From: Flavobacteriales bacterium
GTDB lineage: Bacteria; Bacteroidota; Bacteroidia; Flavobacteriales_D; Crocinitomicaceae
Reading direction: 5' to 3'
Length of the DNA: 40,506 bases
Assembly: GCA_947474675.1 (NCBI GenBank)
Contig: CANJKA010000023.1
Location: 1 to 40,506 of the forward strand
The number at the start of each line of letters is the position of its first letter. Positions within the stretch are counted from its first letter, which is position 1. This document shows, piece after piece, positions 1 to 8,139 of the stretch. Made by a program: the position numbers and the translations under genes. The notes beneath the pieces were generated by a model. It saw only the letters and a list, made by a program, of their open reading frames with translations, made no database searches and had not been told where the DNA came from.

Positions 1-10
1 TATTTAGTTT

Positions 11-18
11 TATCTTTG
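11..18 (+). promoter_or_regulatory. Bacteroidota -7 promoter box for the phospholipase C gene
   Basis: TATCTTTG is an exact match to the TAnnTTTG -7 element of Bacteroidota primary-sigma promoters. It lies 23 nt before the ATG at 42, which would give a 5' leader of about 15-17 nt. The -33 element would fall outside the window, so it cannot be checked. Confidence 0.6.
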
Positions 19-41
19 AGAATTCAAAATAATATGCATCA

Positions 42-2420
42 ATGGATTCAAGAAGAGAATTTCTTAAAACAGCAGCTATTTTTTCAGGAGGAATTGGTCT
101 TTCATTTTCTATCCCTGGATTGATTAGTAAAATAACTGAAATTGAACCAGATCCAGGTACTACATTCTATGATGCGGAACATGTCGTTTTTTTAATGCAA
201 GAAAATCGCTCTTTTGATCATTATTTTGGAAACTTAAAAGGTGTTCGAGGATTCAATGATCCAAGAGCCCAAATTCTACCGAATCAAAATAAAGTTTGGT
301 TGCAGAATGATGAAAAGGGTTTGACGTATGCTCCTTTTCGAATGGATCTTAAAAACACAAAAATAACTTGGCAAGGTGGACTTCCGCATAATTGGGACGA
401 TCAATTAGCAGCAAGTAATGGAGGAAGACATGATAATTGGATTCCATCCAAAACAGATATGTGTATGGGTTTTTATAAACGAGAAGATATCCCTTTTTAT
501 TATGCTTTAGCCGATGCTTTTACCGTTTGTGATCATAATTTTTGCTCTTCTTTAACTGGAACAACACCCAATAGATTGTTCTATTTTACTGGAACAAATA
601 GAAAGAAAAGAAATGGAAAATCAAAAGCTGTAGTCACCAACGATCTTGCTGAATCTCGAACTAATCAATATGTTGATTGGCAAGGATTTCCTGAAGTTTT
701 AGAAGACAATGACATTTCATGGAAAATCTATCAAAATGAAGTATGGACTGCCAATTTACAAGATGAAAATAACGACAATTGGTTAGGGAATTACGGCGAC
801 AATCCTTTAGAATATGTGAGAAAATATCAAGTAAAACTTTCTGCATATTTTAGGAAAAATGGTGATCATACAAATAAGCCAGCCCTTACTGCAGATCAAG
901 TTTTAAAAAAATACAATCGTCTTTCTGAAAGAGAAAAAAATTTAATCGACAAAGCTTTTACAACAAATATTGAATCCCCTGAAGATTATCTTGAGATGAC
1001 CCCCTTTTCCTATAAAGATGAAGAAATGGAGAAAAAGGAAATACAAATACCACAAAATGATTTATTTTATCAATTTAGAAAAGATGTAGATCAAGGTATT
1101 CTTCCAACCGTTTCTTGGTTAGTGGCTCCTCAAAAGTTTTCTGATCATACTTCTTCCCCATTATATGGAACGTGGTATGTTTCTGAAGCGTTGGATATTT
1201 TAGCAAAGAATCCTGAAGTTTTTAAAAAAACAATTTTTGTCTTAACCTACGACGAAAATGATGGTTACTTTGATCATGTTCCTCCGTTTGTTGCCCCAAA
1301 ACACAACGATTATTCGCAAGGAAAAGTATCATCATCTATCAATACAAAACTAGATTATGAGAACAAAAAAGATTCTACAATTGGTTTAGGATTTCGTGTC
1401 CCTATGTTAATTGTTTCTCCTTGGAGTAAAGGAGGATTCGTCAATTCTCAAGTTTTTGATCACACATCTTCCCTTCAATTTTTAGAAAACTTTTTAAGTA
1501 AAAAAACAAAGAAAGAAATCAGAAGTAAAAATATTAGTTCTTGGAGAAGAGCTATTTGCGGTGATTTAACTTCTGCATTTAGACCTTTTTCTGGTGAAAA
1601 AATTTCAATTCCAGAAGCCTTAAAGCAAGGTGTAGTTATCAATGATATTCAACAAGCAAAAACGAAACCCTTTCAAAAGGTTGGAAAAGTTTTAACAGAA
1701 GATCAAATTAGTTTGGTGAATGAGTCACAACTTCCAAATGTAACTTCGATTCTACCTCATCAAGAAAAAGGAATAAAAAAATCGTGCTCTTTGCCTTATC
1801 AAATCTTTGTTGACAGCCAAATAGAAGTAGAAAATAAAATTTTTATTATCGATTTTGTAGTGTCAAAAAGTGAATTAGGAATTCATGAAACAACGGTTGG
1901 AGCTCCTTTTCAAGTGTATACTCCAAAAACGTACGGAACTCAAGTTGGGAAATCTTGGTCGTATGCATCTGTTGCTGGTGATCAATTAAGAGGTGAATGG
2001 GAAATATCGAAATTTGAAAATGAGATTTATGATTTATATGTGAATGGTCCAAATGGATTTTTTCGTCGTTTTAAAGGCGATTTGAATGACCCTTTATTAC
2101 ATATTAAATGCTTAAATCAAAAAGGTGGAATCTTGAAAAACAGAGTCTCTGGAAATATATTTGTGGAAATTGAGAACAAGGATAATCAATACCATACGAT
2201 CAATGTTGTAGATAATTCCTACAAAAGTGGATTTCTAAAAACGATTCTTATTGCACCAAATAGTTTGATTGATTTCACAATTAATCTGCAAGAAAATCAC
2301 CATTGGTACGATTTTACAATTAAGATTAATGGAAATGATAATTTCTTAAAACAATATGCAGGACATATCGAAACGGGGAAAGATTCTATGACGGATCCTT
2401 TTATGGGGGGGATTGTTTGA
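42..2420 (+). CDS. Phosphocholine-type phospholipase C, Tat-exported
   Basis: This 792-residue protein belongs to the bacterial non-haemolytic phospholipase C / acid phosphatase A phosphoesterase family, which hydrolyses phosphatidylcholine or related phosphodiesters outside the cytoplasm. Residues 3-9 (SRREFLK) form a twin-arginine motif followed by a hydrophobic stretch, so it should be exported folded by Tat. The conserved QENRSFDHYFG motif is near residues 52-62, and a TYDENDGYFDHVPPF motif lies in the middle; these carry the metal and active-site residues of the family. The last 200 or so residues resemble the two small beta-domains (DUF756 type) usual at the C-terminus of this family. 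The length is normal and nothing is truncated. It stands alone here: the next genes are on the other strand. The substrate (phosphatidylcholine, sphingomyelin or other) cannot be read from sequence. Confidence 0.9.
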   Translation: MDSRREFLKTAAIFSGGIGLSFSIPGLISKITEIEPDPGTTFYDAEHVVFLMQENRSFDHYFGNLKGVRGFNDPRAQILPNQNKVWLQNDEKGLTYAPFRMDLKNTKITWQGGLPHNWDDQLAASNGGRHDNWIPSKTDMCMGFYKREDIPFYYALADAFTVCDHNFCSSLTGTTPNRLFYFTGTNRKKRNGKSKAVVTNDLAESRTNQYVDWQGFPEVLEDNDISWKIYQNEVWTANLQDENNDNWLGNYGDNPLEYVRKYQVKLSAYFRKNGDHTNKPALTADQVLKKYNRLSEREKNLIDKAFTTNIESPEDYLEMTPFSYKDEEMEKKEIQIPQNDLFYQFRKDVDQGILPTVSWLVAPQKFSDHTSSPLYGTWYVSEALDILAKNPEVFKKTIFVLTYDENDGYFDHVPPFVAPKHNDYSQGKVSSSINTKLDYENKKDSTIGLGFRVPMLIVSPWSKGGFVNSQVFDHTSSLQFLENFLSKKTKKEIRSKNISSWRRAICGDLTSAFRPFSGEKISIPEALKQGVVINDIQQAKTKPFQKVGKVLTEDQISLVNESQLPNVTSILPHQEKGIKKSCSLPYQIFVDSQIEVENKIFIIDFVVSKSELGIHETTVGAPFQVYTPKTYGTQVGKSWSYASVAGDQLRGEWEISKFENEIYDLYVNGPNGFFRRFKGDLNDPLLHIKCLNQKGGILKNRVSGNIFVEIENKDNQYHTINVVDNSYKSGFLKTILIAPNSLIDFTINLQENHHWYDFTIKINGNDNFLKQYAGHIETGKDSMTDPFMGGIV

Positions 2421-2428
2421 TTTTATTG

Positions 2429-2458
2429 AACCATATAAGGAATATAAGGACATTTAAG
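2429..2458 (+). repeat. 30-nt dispersed repeat, right-hand-reading copy
   Basis: A 30-nt segment beginning AACCATATAAGGAAT and ending GGACATTTAAG lies just after the phospholipase stop codon. A copy in opposite orientation at 4769-4798 matches it at 28 of 30 positions. The two copies bracket the genes between 2507 and 4744. Confidence 0.8.
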
Positions 2459-2506
2459 AGCTAAGTTTTAATTTTCTTCATAAAACAGTTAAATTTATAT
2501 ACGGTC

Positions 2507-3034
2507 TTAAAATGAATAATATCTTCGACTTAAAAAACGCCATTTAAAGTTTTCAGATCCTAGTTTTTTATAGTTGTACTTATTTAAATTAAGCTCAATT
2601 TCTTGAAAATTCCTAAAATCAATTTCTGTAAATTCATATACATTTGAATATATAGTGTATATTAAGATTTGCTTTTTTGGTGATTTTAAGCGATAATCTT
2701 CCGATATACTATAACCTTTGATTTCTTCTTTAGTATATTTTGTTTTTTTAAATTTTAGATAATTGAAAATTTCGAGTTCATTTTCTTTTATAGTAATTTT
2801 TTTTAATGATGCAGTAGAAATAACATGACTTCCCAAATATAGAAAGCATATCGATGGAATAATTAATTGAGAATAATTAATTTCATCATCCCCTTTATGA
2901 GTTAATTCAAAATACCATAAAACGGCAAGTGAAAAATATAAAGTAACACCAATGATAATTACACTTAAAGAATAAAATGATTTTAAAGAAGAAGTGTAAT
3001 TCTTATTAATGCTATTCTTGATTTCTTTAATCAC
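2507..3034 (-). CDS. Small membrane protein with a PH-like C-terminal part, unknown function
   Basis: A 175-residue protein that I do not recognise. Two hydrophobic segments (about residues 22-42 and 57-75) form a membrane hairpin. The remainder (76-175) is charged and alternates beta-like strands and lysines, as in bacterial PH-like domain proteins; that comparison is only by general appearance. The start is a GTG codon at 3034-3032, which overlaps the TGA stop of the upstream DUF1059 gene by 4 nt (GTGA). No other methionine occurs anywhere in the frame, so this start is effectively forced, and translation is probably coupled to the gene before it. A cytoplasmic domain attached to the inner membrane is the likely layout. 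Confidence 0.6.
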   Translation of the reverse strand: MIKEIKNSINKNYTSSLKSFYSLSVIIIGVTLYFSLAVLWYFELTHKGDDEINYSQLIIPSICFLYLGSHVISTASLKKITIKENELEIFNYLKFKKTKYTKEEIKGYSISEDYRLKSPKKQILIYTIYSNVYEFTEIDFRNFQEIELNLNKYNYKKLGSENFKWRFLSRRYYSF

Positions 3035-3261
3035 GGCATTTCATTAAACTGATTTCTCTTATAATCAAACCACACCTTCATATCTTCTGGAGATTTCATC
3101 GTTGCTCTCATTTCAGTCATAGCTTGAATATGTGCTTGCTCACCAATTTTAAACATCTCCATCGCATGATTTTTACTCATTTCTGCTATTTCTTCAAAAG
3201 TGTTTGCGTGAAATTCAACATCACATGCGCCTCCCAATTGTTTACAAGTCATTGTTTTCAT
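3031..3261 (-). CDS. DUF1059 family small protein
   Basis: A 76-residue protein beginning MKTMTCKQLGGACDVEF and containing a FHANTFEEIAEMSKNHAMEM segment. This is the layout of DUF1059 proteins: a short beta-hairpin with two cysteines (C6, C13) followed by helices. The family's function is unknown. Its stop codon overlaps the start of the downstream membrane protein gene by 4 nt, so the two are almost certainly co-translated. A TATATTTG -7 box lies upstream. Confidence 0.75.
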   Translation of the reverse strand: MKTMTCKQLGGACDVEFHANTFEEIAEMSKNHAMEMFKIGEQAHIQAMTEMRATMKSPEDMKVWFDYKRNQFNEMP

Positions 3262-3328
3262 ATACTTCTATTTTTTACTTTTCTATTCTATTTCTCAATC
3301 TAAAGACGGAGTGATCTATAAGTCATAT

Positions 3329-3336
3329 CAAATATA
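3329..3336 (-). promoter_or_regulatory. Candidate -7 box for the DUF1059 / membrane protein pair
   Basis: Read on the minus strand this is TATATTTG, an exact match to TAnnTTTG, about 68 nt before the ATG at 3261. I found no TTTG/TTG at the usual -33 distance, so the call rests on the -7 box alone. Confidence 0.4.
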
Positions 3337-3391
3337 CTGAACGTTTGCTATTACATTAAATCGAACAATAACACAGCCTAATACTAACATC

Positions 3392-3435
3392 CTAATAACT
3401 AATAACTAATAACTAATAACTAACAACTAATCACT
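3392..3435. repeat. 7-bp tandem repeat (CTAATAA), about five copies
   Basis: The unit CTAATAA repeats without error about four times and then decays (CTAACAA, CTAATCA). It sits between the amidohydrolase-like gene's stop codon at 3440 and the DUF1059 promoter region, so it is non-coding and downstream of the former. The rest of 3262-3439 shows nothing else I can name. Confidence 0.85.
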
Positions 3436-3439
3436 AAAT

Positions 3440-4744
3440 TCACTTCACATACTTCTCCGAATACTTATTAAACAACTTTTCTTGAGAATTCACTAAATCA
3501 ACATAAATTCCATCTACAATTGCTAATGTTACTTTATTCGTTAGCATATCTAAAGCATTTCCTGTTGAAACAAATAAAGTAGCATTTTTTCCTTCTTCTA
3601 TGCTTCCGTATTCTTTTGAAATTCCTATTATTTCGCAGCTACTTAGCGTTACTGATTGAATTGCTTGCTCTTCTGTAAGACCGTATGTTTTTGCTGTACC
3701 AGCTAAAAATGGAATATTCCGAGCATTCATTGCTTCCATATCACCCTCGTTTTGAAGACAAAATTTAACTCCTCCTGCTTGCAATAAGGCTGGAAGTTTA
3801 AAAGGTAAATCAACTGCATCTTCTTCGTTTTCGGGTAAACTATGAACACGAGGAAGCATAACTGGAATTTTAGCATCTTTCAATTGTTGCGTTGCTAAAT
3901 AACTATCATAACCTCCCACAATTACAGGAAACTTAAGATCGAATTTTTTTACAAAATCTAAAACATCTAATAGTTGTTGGATATCATTGGCATGAATATA
4001 AACACGTTTCGATCCTTTGAAACACATTTTCATAGCTTCTAATCTCAGATCATTTTTTTCGTGAATATTTGTTTCAGAATACGCTTTAGCTAATTGGAAA
4101 AATTGATTAATTTCTGTTTTTTCATCTTCGTACGATTCACTTTTTTTAGTCGAACTAGGATCACGTCGATTACTTTGAAGACTTTCCGGCCATTGAAGAT
4201 GAATTCCATCATCCGCTAAAATGGTTGCATCTTCCCAATTCCACCCATTCAATTGCATAATCGCTGAACTTCCTGTAATTGTCCCCCCTCTCGGAGTAGC
4301 TTGAGCAATTAAAACACCATTTGTTCGAACCGTGGAAATAACATTTGATTCAACATTAAATGCAATCTGAGCTCTAACATGAGGATTGAAAACACCGACT
4401 TCATTAAAATCGAGCGAAGCATTAACAGCATCAATTTCAGTAAGACCTAAAGTTGAATTAGGAGCAATAAAACCAGGATAAACTTGTTGACCCTTTAAAT
4501 CAATTATTGTATCCCAGTCTTTTTTATCATACGTATAAGCAAGAGAATTTCTAACCAAAATGATCTTTCCATCTTTTATACCTATCAATGCATTTTCAAC
4601 AACTTGTCCATTTCCAACATGAAGAAAACCATGATCTAGCAAAATTCTAGAATGTTTTTGGGCAGAAATACAACTGATAGTCAAAGTAATAATTGACACT
4701 AATATGGTTCTCAAGAATAGCATATACTTCATAATATTTTTCAA
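3440..4744 (-). CDS. Exported amidohydrolase-like protein with missing metal ligands
   Basis: This 434-residue protein has a signal peptide (hydrophobic run at about residues 8-28, with possible cleavage after ISA) and the fold marks of imidazolonepropionase-type amidohydrolases. These are an N-terminal beta-sandwich strand (GIKDGKIILVRN), the VYPGFIAP turn at 89-95, and a C-terminal GSIEEGKNATLFV segment. In active relatives the PGFID turn leads into the metal-binding HxH; here it reads PGFIAPNSTLG, with no histidine. The later IEHG-type histidine region reads VIVGGYDSY, and the usual TDS-type aspartate region reads FCLQNEGD. One HAND histidine near the middle remains. The protein may therefore be a non-catalytic or altered member; related Bacteroidota proteins with the same APN turn exist to my knowledge. 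It lies 60 nt downstream of paaZ on the same strand, with a repeat copy in between. Confidence 0.75.
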   Translation of the reverse strand: MKNIMKYMLFLRTILVSIITLTISCISAQKHSRILLDHGFLHVGNGQVVENALIGIKDGKIILVRNSLAYTYDKKDWDTIIDLKGQQVYPGFIAPNSTLGLTEIDAVNASLDFNEVGVFNPHVRAQIAFNVESNVISTVRTNGVLIAQATPRGGTITGSSAIMQLNGWNWEDATILADDGIHLQWPESLQSNRRDPSSTKKSESYEDEKTEINQFFQLAKAYSETNIHEKNDLRLEAMKMCFKGSKRVYIHANDIQQLLDVLDFVKKFDLKFPVIVGGYDSYLATQQLKDAKIPVMLPRVHSLPENEEDAVDLPFKLPALLQAGGVKFCLQNEGDMEAMNARNIPFLAGTAKTYGLTEEQAIQSVTLSSCEIIGISKEYGSIEEGKNATLFVSTGNALDMLTNKVTLAIVDGIYVDLVNSQEKLFNKYSEKYVK

Positions 4745-4768
4745 TTATAAATATAAAAAGCATAAAAA

Positions 4769-4798
4769 CTTATATGTCCTTACATTCCTTATATGGTT
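4769..4798 (-). repeat. 30-nt dispersed repeat, inverted copy
   Basis: The reverse complement begins AACCATATAAGGAATG and ends ACATATAAG, matching 28 of 30 positions of the copy at 2429-2458. It fills most of the gap between the stop of paaZ and the start of the amidohydrolase-like gene. Confidence 0.8.
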
Positions 4799-4804
4799 TA
4801 AAAT

Positions 4805-6853
4805 TTAATTCTGATCAATCTTCCGAACCATAGTCAAAATGGTGGCAAGAGCCACAGTTTCCCCTGTTTCATCAAAAACATCTACTAAAAACTTGACAAT
4901 TCCTTTCGAAATATCATCTTCAGAACGTTTTTCTTGATCTATTTTTTCTTTTACAGTAAAACGAACTCCAATCGTAGCTCCAGGATAAACTGGTTTCGTA
5001 AAACGAGCTTCTTCCACCCCATAATTCAATAAAACAGGACCTTTTTTTGGATCAACAAATAATCCAGCGGCTTTCGATAAAATGAAATAACCATGCGCCA
5101 CTCTTCTTTCGAAAATAGTTCCTTCTAATGAGGTAGCATCCATGTGTGCATAGAAATTATCCCCAGAAACATTCGCGAAATTCACGATATCAGCATCTGT
5201 TACAGTATGTTTATGTGTGAAAACCGTTTCGCCAATAACCAATTCTTCGAAATGTTGACGAAAAACATGTGGATTCGCTTCTGGCATTTCAGCCCCGACT
5301 TGAAACTGTTGTGTAATTTGAGTAATTGTAGTTGGATGACCTTGAATGGAAGTTCGTTGCATGTAATGTAAAACACCTCTTTTTCCTCCCATTTCTTCAC
5401 CACCTCCAGCTCTTCCTGGTCCACCGTGCGTTAACATTGGCATTGGAGAACCATGACCCGTACTTTCTTTTGCGCAATCTTTATTCAACACTAAAATTCG
5501 TCCGTGCATACATGCAGCACCTACCACAAAATCAGATGCTTCTTTGTTATCTGGAGTCACAATTGAACAAACCAACGAACCTTTCCCCATTTTAGCCAAT
5601 TCAACAGCATCATCCAGCGTTTTGTAGGGCATAATAGTAGAAACTGGACCAAAAGCCTCAATTTCGTGAACATCCGTTTTATTAAATGGATCGTCATTTC
5701 TAAATAAAATTGGAGAGAAAAAAGCTCCTTTGTTTTTATCACCTCCAACTACTTCAAAATCATCCATGTTTCCGTAAACGATTTTCTGGGATTTCATCAA
5801 AATTTCCACATTTTCACGAACACGTTCCACCTGATTTTGAGTTGCTAAAGATCCCATTCTAACACCTTCCACACTTGGATCACCAATTTTTGTAGAAGCT
5901 AAACGAGCAGCAATTCCTTTTTCAACTTCATCAATTAAATCTTCAGGAACCAAAATTCTTCGAACAGCAGTACATTTTTGACCTGTTTTTACTGTAATTT
6001 CTTTGGTAACTTCTTTTATGAATAAATCAAACTCTTCTGTTCCAGGTACTGCGTGTTTTCCTAAAATAGTTGCGTTCAATGAATCAGCTTCCAAATTGAA
6101 AGGAACACTTTCCGCTAATATATTTGGAAGACTTTTTAATTTTTTACCTGTAAACGCACTTCCAGTGAATGTAACCACATCTTGAGTTGATACATGATCG
6201 ATAATTCCACGACCTAATCCGCACACTAATTGAATTGAACCTTCCGGTAATATTTTTGAATCAATGATATCTCTCACCATTACTTCAGTCAAGAAACAAG
6301 TATATTCAGACGGTTTCACAATTGCAGGAACCCCCGCCATTAAATTTACCGCAATTTTTTCTAACATTCCCCAAATAGGAAAATTGAATGCATTGATATG
6401 AACCGCAACACCTTCTTTAGGCACACAAATATGATGACCAATAAATGTCCCGTTTTTAGATAATGGCAAAGCTGTACCTTCTACATAATAAGGAAGATCA
6501 GGAAATTGACGACGCAATGAAGCATTTGCAAATAAATTCCCAATTCCACCTTCAATATCAATCCATGAATCAACTTTAGTTGCACCAGTTAAAGCACTTA
6601 CCGCATAATAACTATTTTTCTTTTCCATTAAATGCAAAGCCAATGCTTTCAACATTCGACCTCTTTCTTGGAAAGTCATTTTACGAAGTGTATGTCCACC
6701 CGTTTTACGACCGTATTCCAACATTGCTTTGTAATCCAAGCCAATACTTGAAATTTCTCCAATTTTTTCACCCGTTAAAGCATTGAACAAATTAGTCTCA
6801 ACCCCTTCACCATCGATCCATTTACCTAAAGCGTAATTTTGATATTTTTGCAT
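4805..6853 (-). CDS. paaZ: Bifunctional PaaZ: oxepin-CoA hydrolase / semialdehyde dehydrogenase
   Basis: This 682-residue cytoplasmic enzyme opens the oxepin-CoA ring in aerobic phenylacetate degradation and then oxidises the resulting semialdehyde. Residues 1-520 are an aldehyde dehydrogenase with catalytic C294 (TGQKCTAVRR) and E255 (FNLEADSLNATIL). A GHGSPMPMLTHGGPGRAGGG segment near 466-485 is typical of PaaZ. Residues 530-682 are a MaoC-type hot-dog hydratase, with D565 and H570 in the GDNFYAHMD motif. Both active sites look intact and the length matches E. coli PaaZ (681). No paaABCDE, paaG, paaJ or paaK lies in the window, so its partners, if any, are elsewhere. The amidohydrolase-like gene follows 60 nt later on the same strand. 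No convincing -7 box was found; a TATCTTTA on the minus strand near 6890-6900 is the nearest candidate. Confidence 0.93.
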   Translation of the reverse strand: MQKYQNYALGKWIDGEGVETNLFNALTGEKIGEISSIGLDYKAMLEYGRKTGGHTLRKMTFQERGRMLKALALHLMEKKNSYYAVSALTGATKVDSWIDIEGGIGNLFANASLRRQFPDLPYYVEGTALPLSKNGTFIGHHICVPKEGVAVHINAFNFPIWGMLEKIAVNLMAGVPAIVKPSEYTCFLTEVMVRDIIDSKILPEGSIQLVCGLGRGIIDHVSTQDVVTFTGSAFTGKKLKSLPNILAESVPFNLEADSLNATILGKHAVPGTEEFDLFIKEVTKEITVKTGQKCTAVRRILVPEDLIDEVEKGIAARLASTKIGDPSVEGVRMGSLATQNQVERVRENVEILMKSQKIVYGNMDDFEVVGGDKNKGAFFSPILFRNDDPFNKTDVHEIEAFGPVSTIMPYKTLDDAVELAKMGKGSLVCSIVTPDNKEASDFVVGAACMHGRILVLNKDCAKESTGHGSPMPMLTHGGPGRAGGGEEMGGKRGVLHYMQRTSIQGHPTTITQITQQFQVGAEMPEANPHVFRQHFEELVIGETVFTHKHTVTDADIVNFANVSGDNFYAHMDATSLEGTIFERRVAHGYFILSKAAGLFVDPKKGPVLLNYGVEEARFTKPVYPGATIGVRFTVKEKIDQEKRSEDDISKGIVKFLVDVFDETGETVALATILTMVRKIDQN

Positions 6854-7065
6854 ATTTTTTGAATTATAGTCCCAATCTTTAAAAGATAGGGTTTAAAGAT
6901 AATAAATAGTAAATAGTCCGAAGCAATTAATTGAAATAAACTGACTAAATACTATTTTTTGGCTCAATTAACAACCTAAAAACATATCTTGATAATTATT
7001 TTAATATGAATATTTTATTTGTTTATCGAAATTATTTATACCTTTAACTACATTAATTCATTTAC

Positions 7066-7488
7066 GTGATTTTAAAAACAAAGGAATATTTAAATTTAAC
7101 TCTTATCGATGAATTCGATATTGGACCTGTATTATTTCGTTTGTACGAGAATAGGATATTTCATGCTGTTGTAAAAAAAGGAGAAAAAATAACGGTGGAA
7201 ATGACCACAAAAGGATATGAGTTTTTAGAACGAAATGGATCAGGTAGATTCTATAATATTTATGAATTTGAAGCCTTTGCAGAAATGGAACCAGAAGTTA
7301 GATCATGGGCTGCTGATACTTCAGGCAATAAATACACCTATTGTGATGCAGTGGTTATTTCAAATTTTGCTCAAAAAATAATTGCTAACTTTTATATTAA
7401 GTTTAATAAACCGAAAAGTCCTACCAAAATATTTTCTTCCACAGAAAAGGCATTGGAATGGGTAAATACTTTGATAGAAAATAAATAA
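7066..7488 (+). CDS. DUF7793 (SpoIIAA/STAS-like) protein
   Basis: A 140-residue soluble protein. The C-terminal part (VVISNFAQKIIANFYIKFNKPKSP, then TEKALEWVN) fits the family of small Bacteroidota proteins catalogued as DUF7793, which resemble STAS/SpoIIAA-fold proteins. The function is unknown. The start is GTG at 7066: a stop codon (TAA at 7054) lies in frame just upstream and the next in-frame ATG is only at 7201, inside the conserved part. It is followed 54 nt later by the acireductone dioxygenase gene on the same strand, but it looks functionally unrelated to it. The 212 nt before it, up to the divergent paaZ, contain nothing else I can identify. Confidence 0.6.
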   Translation: MILKTKEYLNLTLIDEFDIGPVLFRLYENRIFHAVVKKGEKITVEMTTKGYEFLERNGSGRFYNIYEFEAFAEMEPEVRSWAADTSGNKYTYCDAVVISNFAQKIIANFYIKFNKPKSPTKIFSSTEKALEWVNTLIENK

Positions 7489-7542
7489 TTGTTTATTTTT
7501 ACACAGTCTCGATAAAATACCTCTGTACACAAAAATAAAAAA

Positions 7543-8082
7543 ATGGCAATACTTTCAATTCCAGATTCGAATATTCAGTTAAATAACCCTTCAGAAATTA
7601 AACAATTCATGAATGATCGAAATGTATATTTTGCTCAATGGAAATGTGATGTTGTTTTTAAAGACACTGCTTCAACTGAAGAAATTTTAAAAGCATACGA
7701 GAAAGATTTATCTCCATTTATGAAAGAAGGTGGATACAAAACTGCTGATGTTATTTCGATTAACAAATTGACAGAAAACTACGGAGCTATTCGTGCGAAA
7801 TTTTTAGCAGAACATACCCATTCAGAAGATGAAATTCGTTTTTTTGTGGATGGTCAAGGTATTTTTTGGTTTCATTTAGAGGGTGAGCCAATCTTTAATT
7901 TATTATGTCAAAAAGGAGATTTAATTTCTGTTCCAGCTGGAACAAAGCATTGGTTTGACGCAGGAGAAAACGACCCTTTTGTAAAAGCGATTCGTATTTT
8001 CATTGATATGAGTGGGTGGATCCCAGAGTATACAGGATCTAAGATTGAGGAAGAATATTTAGGATTTGTTAGACCCATATAA
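7543..8082 (+). CDS. mtnD: Acireductone dioxygenase
   Basis: This 179-residue cupin enzyme of the methionine salvage pathway cleaves acireductone to the 2-keto acid precursor of methionine (Fe form) or, with Ni, to methylthiopropionate, formate and CO. The metal ligands are visible as H91, H93 and E97 in EHTHSEDEIRFFVDG and as H136 in PAGTKHWFD. The length is that of the family. No other salvage gene (mtnA, mtnC, mtnK) is in the window. A degenerate -7 box (TACCTCTG, 7518-7525) lies 17 nt before the ATG. It ends 57 nt before the convergent histidine kinase gene. Confidence 0.95.
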   Translation: MAILSIPDSNIQLNNPSEIKQFMNDRNVYFAQWKCDVVFKDTASTEEILKAYEKDLSPFMKEGGYKTADVISINKLTENYGAIRAKFLAEHTHSEDEIRFFVDGQGIFWFHLEGEPIFNLLCQKGDLISVPAGTKHWFDAGENDPFVKAIRIFIDMSGWIPEYTGSKIEEEYLGFVRPI

Positions 8083-8139
8083 TTATTGATTTGCAAATTA
8101 TAAATTATTAGAAGACAAGTATATTGTAATGAATTGAAG

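Noticed and set aside
3392..3435. 7-bp tandem repeat considered as a CRISPR-like or origin iteron array
   Set aside because: There are no spacers, the units are directly adjacent, and no replication initiator gene or DnaA-box cluster is nearby.
5144..5595. Open frames on both strands inside the paaZ gene
   Set aside because: They lie entirely inside a well-conserved gene, have no recognisable protein character and no promoter box; they are overlap artefacts of the coding sequence.
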